From assembly GCA_023391175.1 (NCBI GenBank), contig JAEWBL010000084.1, positions 1 through 6,119 of the forward strand: a stretch of 6,119 nucleotides of DNA, read 5' to 3'. A program made the translations under genes and the position numbers. The notes beneath the pieces are model-generated. The model was given only the letters and a program-made list of their open reading frames with translations. It was not told the DNA's origin and made no database searches. Each line of letters begins with the position of its first letter. Position 1 is the stretch's first letter. This DNA comes from Pseudomonadota bacterium (GTDB lineage Bacteria > Pseudomonadota > Alphaproteobacteria > Rhizobiales > Xanthobacteraceae). This document shows, piece by piece, positions 1 to 5,619 of this stretch.

Positions 1-159
1 GCGCAGGGCACGCACCTGCTCCACCACGGGGGAGAGATCCGAGAATTCACGGCCGAGGCGGACGAACTCCTCCCCCTCCGCCCCGTGGGACAGGGCGGCC
101 TCGATCTCGGCATGCCGGGCGACCAGCTGGTCGAGTTTGGCGAGGGGAAGCGTGCTCAT
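1..159 (-). CDS. prfA: Peptide chain release factor 1 (RF1), N-terminal part, cut by window edge
   Basis: RF1 recognises UAG and UAA stop codons on the ribosome and triggers release of the finished protein. Only the first 53 codons are present. They begin [20 protein letters not shown] and continue through a helical, charged stretch containing [17 protein letters not shown], which matches the start of the RF1 N-terminal domain. The catalytic GGQ and anticodon-mimic PxT motifs lie outside the window. The ATG at 157-159 is the natural family start, but it lacks a clear Shine-Dalgarno sequence (the preceding bases read ATCACCTGCTG). The gene follows ptsP by 72 bases on the same strand. The order lysC-ptsP-prfA is known from rhizobial relatives, where prmC, the RF methyltransferase, often follows. 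RF2 is the main alternative, but the N-terminus and the neighbours favour RF1. Confidence 0.9.
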   Translation of the reverse strand, partial: MSTLPLAKLDQLVARHAEIEAALSHGAEGEEFVRLGREFSDLSPVVEQVRALR

Positions 160-231
160 CAGCAGGTGATTCTGGATTCCGGATGGTTTCGGGAAAACGG
201 CAGGGGGCCGGGCGGCGCAGGCGCGCGCCGG

Positions 232-2499
232 CTAAAGCGGCAGGCCGCAGTCCCGCGCGAACTTGGTCAGCACGGCGCGCGGATCGGCCGCGCCGGTGCG
301 GTCCTCAAGCAAGGGCAGCAGCACCTTGCGGGCGGCGGAGACATCGGTCTCGAGCAGCATCGCCTTGACCGGCCCCATGGCCGCCGGGGAAACCGACAGG
401 GAGCGGTAACCCAAGGCCGCCAGCGCAACCGCTTCCAGAGGCCGAGAGGCGAGTTCGCCGCACAGGGTCACGGGCTTGCCATGGCGAATGCCAGCCTCCG
501 CCACCAGCCGGAAGGCGCGCAGCGCCGGCGGGGAGAGCGGATCGAAGCGGTCGGCGACCCTCACGTTGGCGCGGTCGGCCGCATAAAGGAACTGCACGAG
601 GTCGTTGGAGCCCACCGAAAGGAAATCGGCTCGGGACAGAATTTCGTCGAGCTGGAAGAGGAGGGAGGGCACCTCCACCATGGCGCCCACATAGACCCGC
701 TCGGGCAGGCCGTGGCCGTGGCGGCGCAAGTGGGTCAGCTCCCGCTCCACCATGGCCCTGGCGCGGTCGAACTCCTCGACGGCGGCGACCATGGGGAACA
801 TGACGCGCAGTTCCCGCCCCGCGCCGGCACGCAGCAGGGCGCGCATCTGGCTGCGCAGCAGGCCCGGCCGGTCCAGTCCGAGGCGGATGGCACGCCAGCC
901 CAGCGCCGGATTCTCCTCCTCCACCGTCCGCATGTAGGGCAGCACCTTGTCGCCACCGATATCGAGGGTGCGGAAGGTGACGGGCCGGTCGCCAGCGGCA
1001 TCCAGCACCGCCCGATAGAGCTTCAGCTGCTCGGAGATGCGTGGAAAGGCCGACGCGATCATGAACTGAAGCTCGGTGCGGAACAGACCAATGCCCGCGG
1101 CGCCGGTCTCGGCGATGTGGGGCAGATCGACCAGCAGGCCGGCATTGAGGTTCAGGTCCACATGCACCCCGTCCTTCGTGACGGAGGGGCGGGTGCGCAG
1201 CGCGGCATACTGGGCCTGTCGGCGGGCGCGGAAGCGCACCTTCTCGGCATAGGCTTCCTCCACATCGCCGGGCGGGCGCAGATGCACCTCCCCGGCCTGG
1301 CCGTCGACGATCACGGGGTCGCCCTGGTCGGCGAGGCCGGCGGCATTCTCCACCTGGCCCACGGCGGCGATGCCCAGCGCGCGGGCGACGATGGTGACGT
1401 GGCTGGTGGTGCCGCCTTCCTCCAGCACGAGGCCGCGGATGCTGGTGCGGTCGTAATCGAGCAGCGCAGCCGGGCTCATATTGCGGGCGACGAGGATGGC
1501 GTTTTCCGGCAGCGCCTCCCGCTCCATGCCGCGGGCCCGGCCGGTCAGCTCGCGCAGGAGGCGGTTGGCGAGGTCGTCGAGGTCGTGCAGCCGCTCACGC
1601 AGATACGGGTCGGAGGCGCGCATCATGCGGGCGCGGGTATCCGACTGCACCCGCTCCACGGCGCCCTCGGCGGTGAGGCCGGAGAGTACGGCCTCGCGCA
1701 TCTTGTGCATCCAGCCCCGGTCGTGGGCGAACATGCGGTAGGCTTCGAGAATGTCGCGATGCTCGCCGGCCTTGGAGAGGCCGTCGTCCTCCAGCATCAG
1801 GTCGATGGAGTGCCTGAGCTTGCCGATGGCGGCGTCGAGGCGGGCGGTTTCCTTGACCACGTCGTCGGCAATGACGTTGGTCACCCGGATGCGCGGCTCG
1901 TGCAGCACCACGTGGCCGAGGCCGAGGCCATCGGCGAGGGCGACGCCCTTCAGATGCAGCGGCCGGCGCACGGCAGGCTCGGCGCCGGGCTTGGCCAGCG
2001 CCGTCAGCTCGCCCGAGGCGATCATCTCCGCCAGCACCATGGCGGTGGTCTGGAGCGCCTCGATCTCCTCTTCCGTATAGGTGCGGCGGGCGCGGTTCTG
2101 CACCACCAGCACGCCCAGCGTGTTGCCGCCGCGCAGGATCGGCACACCGAGGAAGGAGTTGTAGACCTCTTCGCCCGTCTCCGGCCGGTAGGAGAATTCG
2201 GGGTGGGACTGGGCGTCCAGCAGGGCCAGCGATTCGGCCTCGCGCGCCACATGGCCGACGAGGCCCTCGTCCACGCTCAGGACGGTAAGGTGAACCGCGT
2301 CCCGGTTCAGACCTTCCGTTGCGTACAGCTCAAGGGTCTGATCGACGCGCAGCACGTAGACCGAGCAGACTTCCGCCACCATGTTGGCGGCGATCAGCAC
2401 AACGATCTTGTCGAGGCGGTCCTGCGCGCTGACCGGCTCCGCCATCACCTCGCGGAGGCGCCGGAGCAGCACGCGCGGACCGCCGAGCGCGCCACGCAT
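232..2499 (-). CDS. ptsP: Phosphoenolpyruvate-protein phosphotransferase of the nitrogen PTS (EI-Ntr)
   Basis: EI-Ntr is a cytosolic enzyme that autophosphorylates from PEP and passes the phosphate to NPr and then EIIA-Ntr, a regulatory relay with no sugar uptake. The frame is 755 residues from the chosen ATG, or 758 from an ATG three codons earlier; the numbers here use the longer form. An N-terminal GAF sensor domain spans about 20-163. The EI N-terminal, HPr-interacting domain covers about 185-320. The phosphohistidine domain carries GGTTSHVTIVAR with the active His near 370. The PEP-binding barrel spans about 440-720, with GIGLFRTE, FRTLDIGGDK, NPALGWRAIR, VGSNDLVQF and the acid/base Cys of LCGELASRP near 683. 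All key residues are present, so the enzyme should be active. In Caulobacter and Sinorhizobium the GAF domain senses glutamine. The start at 2497-2499 is preferred because AAGGA lies 8 bases upstream; the earlier ATG overlaps that site. The gene lies between lysC and prfA, in the usual order. Confidence 0.96.
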   Translation of the reverse strand: MRGALGGPRVLLRRLREVMAEPVSAQDRLDKIVVLIAANMVAEVCSVYVLRVDQTLELYATEGLNRDAVHLTVLSVDEGLVGHVAREAESLALLDAQSHPEFSYRPETGEEVYNSFLGVPILRGGNTLGVLVVQNRARRTYTEEEIEALQTTAMVLAEMIASGELTALAKPGAEPAVRRPLHLKGVALADGLGLGHVVLHEPRIRVTNVIADDVVKETARLDAAIGKLRHSIDLMLEDDGLSKAGEHRDILEAYRMFAHDRGWMHKMREAVLSGLTAEGAVERVQSDTRARMMRASDPYLRERLHDLDDLANRLLRELTGRARGMEREALPENAILVARNMSPAALLDYDRTSIRGLVLEEGGTTSHVTIVARALGIAAVGQVENAAGLADQGDPVIVDGQAGEVHLRPPGDVEEAYAEKVRFRARRQAQYAALRTRPSVTKDGVHVDLNLNAGLLVDLPHIAETGAAGIGLFRTELQFMIASAFPRISEQLKLYRAVLDAAGDRPVTFRTLDIGGDKVLPYMRTVEEENPALGWRAIRLGLDRPGLLRSQMRALLRAGAGRELRVMFPMVAAVEEFDRARAMVERELTHLRRHGHGLPERVYVGAMVEVPSLLFQLDEILSRADFLSVGSNDLVQFLYAADRANVRVADRFDPLSPPALRAFRLVAEAGIRHGKPVTLCGELASRPLEAVALAALGYRSLSVSPAAMGPVKAMLLETDVSAARKVLLPLLEDRTGAADPRAVLTKFARDCGLPL

Positions 2500-2507
2500 C
2501 GGCCGCA

Positions 2508-2512
2508 TCCTT
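2508..2512 (-). promoter_or_regulatory. ptsP ribosome binding site that decides the start
   Basis: On the minus strand AAGGA sits 8 bases before the ATG at 2497-2499. The upstream in-frame ATG at 2506-2508 shares bases with this motif, so it has no usable spacing. The same 8-base spacing is seen for lysC and for the HIT gene in this window, which supports the shorter ptsP start. Confidence 0.6.
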
Positions 2513-2538
2513 AAAAATGAGCGGGCTCAGGCGCCCGC
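2513..2538 (-). terminator. Terminator-like hairpin between lysC and ptsP
   Basis: Read on the minus strand, GCGGGC, a 6-base loop GCCTGA, and GCCCGC form a perfect 6-bp all-GC stem (2521-2538). It is followed by TCATTTTT, which contains five consecutive T (2513-2517). The T run directly abuts the ptsP ribosome binding site. The structure could end lysC transcription, reduce read-through into ptsP, or act as an attenuator in the ptsP leader. The T run is short and starts two bases late, so termination strength is uncertain. A promoter for ptsP inside the 95-base gap is not evident. Confidence 0.45.
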
Positions 2539-2594
2539 GGGGCAATCCACTGGACGGCGCGCCCCCGCGAAGGCCACCCTCAACTGTTCCGCCC

Positions 2595-3083
2595 TCAGCT
2601 GTCCAGCCCGTATAGCGAATGGAGAGTCCGGACCGCAAGTTCGGTATAGGCCGCATCTATCAGGAAGGAGATCTTGATCTCCGACGTGGTGATGGCGCGG
2701 ATGTTGATGCCGCGGCCCGCCAGCGCCTCGAACGCCTTGGCGGCGACGCCGGCATGGGAGCGCATGCCAATGCCGATGACCGACACCTTCGTCACATCGC
2801 CGGCGCCTTCGATCGCCTGGAAGGCGATGGAGTCCCGCGCCTTCTCGATCACCGCCTTGGCGCGCTCGAAATCGGCCGTGGGGACGGTGAAGGTGATGTC
2901 GGTATAGCCGTCCGCCGACACGTTCTGGACGATCATGTCCACATTGATGTGCGCGTCCGCCAGCGGGCCGAACACGGCGGCGGCGATGCCGGGCTTGTCG
3001 GCGACCCGGCGGATGGAGACCTGGGCCTCGTCCTTGGAGAAGGCGATGCCCGTGACCACCTGCGATTCCATCTGGCTTGCCAC
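2595..3083 (-). CDS. Possible aspartokinase beta subunit from an internal in-frame GTG of lysC
   Basis: Within lysC, codon 258 is GTG (3081-3083). It is preceded by a perfect AGGAGG (3089-3094 on the minus strand) with a 5-base spacer. Initiation there would give a 162-residue protein made only of the two ACT domains. In Bacillus subtilis and Corynebacterium glutamicum, aspartokinase is an alpha2beta2 enzyme whose beta subunit comes from an in-frame internal start at nearly the same position, around codons 246-250. The motif may be a by-product of the Glu-Glu codons GAG GAG GAA just before it, so expression of the short form is inference. An ATG four codons later (3069-3071) lies 17 bases from the motif, which is too far. 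Confidence 0.35.
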   Translation of the reverse strand: MASQMESQVVTGIAFSKDEAQVSIRRVADKPGIAAAVFGPLADAHINVDMIVQNVSADGYTDITFTVPTADFERAKAVIEKARDSIAFQAIEGAGDVTKVSVIGIGMRSHAGVAAKAFEALAGRGINIRAITTSEIKISFLIDAAYTELAVRTLHSLYGLDS

Positions 3084-3854
3084 GATTTCCTCCTCGTCGC
3101 AGATGAGGGTTCCCGCCTTCTCGACTTCGCGCATCTCCGGCGCGTCGGGGTCGACCAGGCTCGAGCGCACGAAGGTGCGCACATTATGCACCATGGCGAG
3201 CTCGACCGAGCGCACCTGCAGCACCTTGGCGCCCAGCGACGCCATCTCCAGCATTTCCTCGAAGGCGATGCGGTCGAGGCGGCGGGCCTTGGGCACGACG
3301 CGCGGGTCGGTGGTGTAGACGCCGTCCACGTCGGTATAGATGTCGCACCGCTCGGCCTTGAGCGCGGCCGCCACGGCCACCGCCGAGGTGTCCGAGCCGC
3401 CGCGGCCGAGCGTCGTGATCCGCCCCGTGGGCAGGTGGATGCCCTGGAAGCCCGCGATCACCGCCACCTCGCCGCCCTCGATGGAGGTGGCCAGCCGGTC
3501 GGCGTCGATGTCCATGATGCGGGCGGAGCCGTGCGCGTCGTCGGTGGAGATCGGGATCTGCCAGCCCTGCCACGAGCGGGCGGAAACGCCCATCTCCTGC
3601 AGCGCGATGGCGAGCAGCCCGCTCGTCACTTGCTCACCGGAGGCCACCACCGCGTCATATTCACGCGCGTCGTAGAGCGAGGAGGCATCCTTGCACCACG
3701 CGACCAGCTCGTTGGTTTTGCCGGACATGGCGGAGACCACGACCGCCACCTTGTAGCCGGCCTCCACCTCGCGCTTGACGTGGCGCGCCACGTTGCGGAT
3801 GCGCTCGATATTGGCGACGGACGTGCCGCCGAACTTCATGACAAGCCGAGCCAT
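2595..3854 (-). CDS. lysC: Aspartate kinase, ACT-domain regulated
   Basis: This cytosolic enzyme phosphorylates L-aspartate with ATP to aspartyl-4-phosphate, the first step toward lysine, threonine, methionine and diaminopimelate. The 419-residue length fits monofunctional aspartokinases of the Bacillus/Corynebacterium alpha type. The kinase domain has the nucleotide-binding KFGGTSV at 7-13, VVASGE at 69-74, TLGRGGSDTSAVA at 148-160 and DVDGVYTTDPR at 175-185. Two ACT domains follow: about 267-330, including ADKPGIAAAVFGPLAD and INVDMIVQNVS, and about 356-416, including INIRAITTSEIKISFLID. They predict feedback control by lysine and/or threonine. The ATG at 3852-3854 is preceded by AAAGG (3863-3867) with an 8-base spacer. 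It is the first gene of the minus-strand block and is followed after 95 bases by ptsP. No homoserine dehydrogenase or DAP decarboxylase domain is fused to it. A possible internal beta-subunit start is listed separately. Confidence 0.97.
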   Translation of the reverse strand: MARLVMKFGGTSVANIERIRNVARHVKREVEAGYKVAVVVSAMSGKTNELVAWCKDASSLYDAREYDAVVASGEQVTSGLLAIALQEMGVSARSWQGWQIPISTDDAHGSARIMDIDADRLATSIEGGEVAVIAGFQGIHLPTGRITTLGRGGSDTSAVAVAAALKAERCDIYTDVDGVYTTDPRVVPKARRLDRIAFEEMLEMASLGAKVLQVRSVELAMVHNVRTFVRSSLVDPDAPEMREVEKAGTLICDEEEIVASQMESQVVTGIAFSKDEAQVSIRRVADKPGIAAAVFGPLADAHINVDMIVQNVSADGYTDITFTVPTADFERAKAVIEKARDSIAFQAIEGAGDVTKVSVIGIGMRSHAGVAAKAFEALAGRGINIRAITTSEIKISFLIDAAYTELAVRTLHSLYGLDS

Positions 3855-4163
3855 CGCTCGTGCCTTTCTTCGCCTGATATCCTTGGGGTTGCACGCGTGC
3901 GGCGCCGATCCCGGCCGCCGGCTTCAGCCCCGCGTCATTTTCGCCGGCTGCGCTGGGCGTGCGATGCCTGGGGTGCGGAGAAGGCCGAGCGGAACATCCC
4001 TGAAGTCCTTGCGCGCGGGGTTCTGGAAGTCGCGCAGCTGTTGGGGCGCCTCCATAGCGGCAACGGGGGGCCGGGGCAACCGGTCAGCGCAACCGGCCGA
4101 GAACGCGCTTGCGGCGGGGGGCGCCGGGGGGCATCAACCGCCTGTCCCACAGGAGCCCCGCCC
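3855..4163. other. Divergent intergenic region between lysC and the HIT gene
   Basis: These roughly 309 bases separate genes that point away from each other, so promoters for both blocks should lie here. I could not identify convincing -35/-10 pairs. The gap contains the lysC ribosome site (AAAGG, 3863-3867, minus strand) and the HIT ribosome site (AGGAG, 4151-4155, plus strand), each 8 bases from its start codon. It also holds a perfect 10-bp palindrome at 3891-3900 and a direct repeat GCAACCGG at 4076-4083 and 4089-4096 with a 13-base period. I see no recognisable gene, gene remnant or RNA. A 43-codon minus-strand frame (3924-4055) has no ribosome site and resembles nothing I know. Many rhizobial relatives have ubiG opposite lysC; it is not here. 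Confidence 0.7.
3891..3900. promoter_or_regulatory. Perfect 10-bp palindrome upstream of lysC, possible operator
   Basis: GCACGCGTGC reads the same on both strands and lies 37 bases upstream of the lysC start codon. It is directly followed by the 6-bp palindrome GGCGCC. The position suits a repressor site over the lysC promoter or 5' leader. No known operator was recognised, and short GC palindromes are common in DNA of this composition. Confidence 0.2.
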
Positions 4164-4586
4164 ATGACCGAAGATGCCTTCGTGCTCGACCCCCGCCTCG
4201 CCGCGGACGGCCCGGCCGTGGGCGACCTTCCGCTCTGTCATGTGCGGCTGGTGGAGGATCGTCGCTTCTTCTGGGTGTCGCTGACGCCGCGCCGGGCCGC
4301 CATGTCGGAGATTTTCGACCTTCGTCCCGGCGACGGCGCGACGCTGATGGAAGAGATCGCCCACGTCTCGCAGGCCCTGAAAGACATCACGGGCTGCGCC
4401 AAGCTGAACATCGCGGCGCTGGGCAACATGGTGCCGCAGCTCCACGTCCACATCATCGCCCGCAACCCCGGCGATGCGGCGTGGCCGGGCGTGGTGTTCG
4501 GTGCCGGCGCCCGCGAGCCGCTGGACGAGGCGGAGCGCTCATCCCGCCTTCAGGCCTTGCGCGCGCGGCTGGGTGTGCACGGCTGA
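4164..4586 (+). CDS. HIT (histidine triad) family protein with a Gln variant of the triad
   Basis: HIT proteins are small, usually dimeric nucleotidyl hydrolases or transferases that act through a histidine in the motif H-x-H-x-H. This 140-residue protein is one compact HIT domain. Its motif is QLHVHIIAR at 92-100, so the first triad residue is Gln92, while the equivalent of the nucleophilic middle His (94) and the third His (96) are kept. The preceding KLNIAALGNMVP (80-91) is the usual strand and loop before the motif in this proteobacterial HIT subgroup. No signal peptide or membrane segment is seen, so it is probably cytosolic. The ATG at 4164 follows AGGAG with an 8-base spacer; the open frame extends far upstream only as antisense of lysC. 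nudC lies 94 bases downstream on the same strand, which suggests a shared nucleotide-metabolism context. The substrate is unknown. Confidence 0.9.
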   Translation: MTEDAFVLDPRLAADGPAVGDLPLCHVRLVEDRRFFWVSLTPRRAAMSEIFDLRPGDGATLMEEIAHVSQALKDITGCAKLNIAALGNMVPQLHVHIIARNPGDAAWPGVVFGAGAREPLDEAERSSRLQALRARLGVHG

Positions 4587-4609
4587 AAGGCTGCCCGAGG
4601 GACAGCCTT
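4587..4609 (+). terminator. Hairpin immediately after the HIT stop codon
   Basis: AAGGCTG and CAGCCTT form a perfect 7-bp stem around a 9-base loop (CCCGAGGGA) that could pair further as CC/GG after one mismatch. It starts at the base after the HIT stop codon. No T run follows, so it is not a classical intrinsic terminator. It could protect the 3' end of the HIT message, cause partial termination, or be chance. The nudC start lies 71 bases beyond it. Confidence 0.35.
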
Positions 4610-4680
4610 GCCTCCATCCCGGACGCGTGCGACGGTCGCCAACAGTTCGCAGCCTGCCGCCTGCCGGGGTCGTCTGGTCC

Positions 4681-5619
4681 ATGTCCGTCATTACCCGCCC
4701 CGCTCTCGGCGCCTGGCCGACCCTCGGTTATGTGGACAGCCCGCTTGACCGCGCCTGCCACCTGCGCGCCGGTGCCGCCGATCTCCTCGGCCATGCCGGA
4801 GCCCGCTTCTATCTGCTCGGGGGAGAACTGGTGGCGCTGAATGGCGCCGGGCCGGTCTTCGATCCCCTGTTCGACCGGGCCGAAGCCGCGGCCCGCGGGC
4901 GGGGCGAGCCCTTGTTCCTGGGCATCGAGGGCGACGGCGCGCCGCGTTTTGCCATGGGGTTCGATCCCGCCAACCGGGAGGCGCTGGAGGGCGATGGGCT
5001 GACGGTCACGGACCTGCGCAGCATCGCCGTCAGCGGTCTGGTCGCACCGCAGCACCTCGGGCCTCTGGCCTGCGGCAAGGCGCTGCGCGCGTGGCACGGC
5101 CGGCACGGCTTCTGCGCCAATTGCGGCGCCGCCTCCCGCATCATGGATGCCGGTTGGCGGCGGGATTGCCAGTCCTGCGGCGCCCAGCATTTTCCGCGTA
5201 CCGATCCGGTCGTCATCATGCTCACGGCCCGCGGCGACCGCTGCCTGCTCGGCCGGCAGCCGCATTTCGCGCCCGGCATGTGGTCCACGCTGGCCGGCTT
5301 CGTCGAGCCGGGGGAGACGATCGAGGAGGCGGTGCGCCGCGAGACGCTGGAGGAGGCGGGAATCGCCACCGGGGCCGTGCGGTATTTCGCCAGCCAGCCG
5401 TGGCCCTTCCCCATGTCGCTGATGATCGGCTGCATCGCCGAGGCGACCAGCGAGGACTTGGTGATCGACCGCAACGAACTGGAGGATGCCCGCTGGTTCG
5501 GCCGGGACGAGGTGGCGCTGATGCTCACCCGCACCCACCCCGACGGATTGTTCGTGCCCCCGCCCATCGCCATCGCGCACCATCTCATCCGCAGCTTCAT
5601 CGAGGGCGGGCATGCTTGA
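4681..5619 (+). CDS. nudC: NAD+/NADH diphosphatase (Nudix hydrolase)
   Basis: NudC cleaves NAD(H) to NMN(H) and AMP; in E. coli it also removes NAD caps from RNA 5' ends. The 312-residue protein has the full family layout. An N-terminal domain covers about 1-125. A four-cysteine zinc ribbon follows, with CANC at 145-148 and CQSC at 163-166. The Nudix domain starts near 172. The Nudix box at 206-228 fits G-x5-E-x7-RE-U-x-EE-x-G-U completely, with GFVEPGE, RRE and LEEAGI. The NudC-specific SQPWPFP lies at 238-244 and separates it from general Nudix enzymes. The ATG at 4681 is preferred because the next residues match NudC N-termini (LGYVDSPLDRACHLR), but no good ribosome binding site precedes it. 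An in-frame GTG at 4627 also lacks one. It may be cotranscribed with the HIT gene, and it overlaps the permease gene by 8 bases. Confidence 0.96.
   Translation: MSVITRPALGAWPTLGYVDSPLDRACHLRAGAADLLGHAGARFYLLGGELVALNGAGPVFDPLFDRAEAAARGRGEPLFLGIEGDGAPRFAMGFDPANREALEGDGLTVTDLRSIAVSGLVAPQHLGPLACGKALRAWHGRHGFCANCGAASRIMDAGWRRDCQSCGAQHFPRTDPVVIMLTARGDRCLLGRQPHFAPGMWSTLAGFVEPGETIEEAVRRETLEEAGIATGAVRYFASQPWPFPMSLMIGCIAEATSEDLVIDRNELEDARWFGRDEVALMLTRTHPDGLFVPPPIAIAHHLIRSFIEGGHA
5602..5606 (+). promoter_or_regulatory. Ribosome binding site of the permease inside the nudC end
   Basis: GAGGG lies 5 bases before the ATG at 5612, within the last codons of nudC. The permease start and nudC stop overlap by 8 bases (5612-5619). 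This arrangement typically gives translational coupling, so the two proteins are probably made from one message. Confidence 0.5.

Noticed and set aside
220..229. 10-bp palindrome GGCGCGCGCC close to the ptsP stop codon, considered as a terminator
   Set aside because: It is a simple GC alternation with no loop and no following T run on the minus strand, so it is not a plausible intrinsic terminator.
85..2514. An 809-codon open frame on the plus strand, antisense to ptsP
   Set aside because: It is rich in His, Gly, Gln and Arg without domain motifs, and mirrors ptsP codons in a high-GC gene. The minus-strand protein has every expected EI-Ntr motif, so this is a shadow.
3924..4055. A 43-codon minus-strand frame upstream of lysC, considered as a leader peptide
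   Set aside because: It has no Shine-Dalgarno sequence before its ATG, no run of Lys, Thr or Met codons that would suit attenuation of lysC, and no resemblance to a known small protein. Without stronger support it is left uncalled.
4076..4096. Direct repeat GCAACCGG twice with a 13-base period, considered as a regulator or replication iteron site
   Set aside because: There are only two copies of 8 bases in a GC-rich gap, with no further copies in register and no associated replication or regulator gene.
2619..4163. Long plus-strand open frame antisense to lysC that continues in frame into the HIT gene, suggesting a fusion protein
   Set aside because: The upstream part is a composition-driven shadow of lysC with no recognisable domain. 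The HIT gene has its own AGGAG site and ATG at 4164 and is of normal family length.
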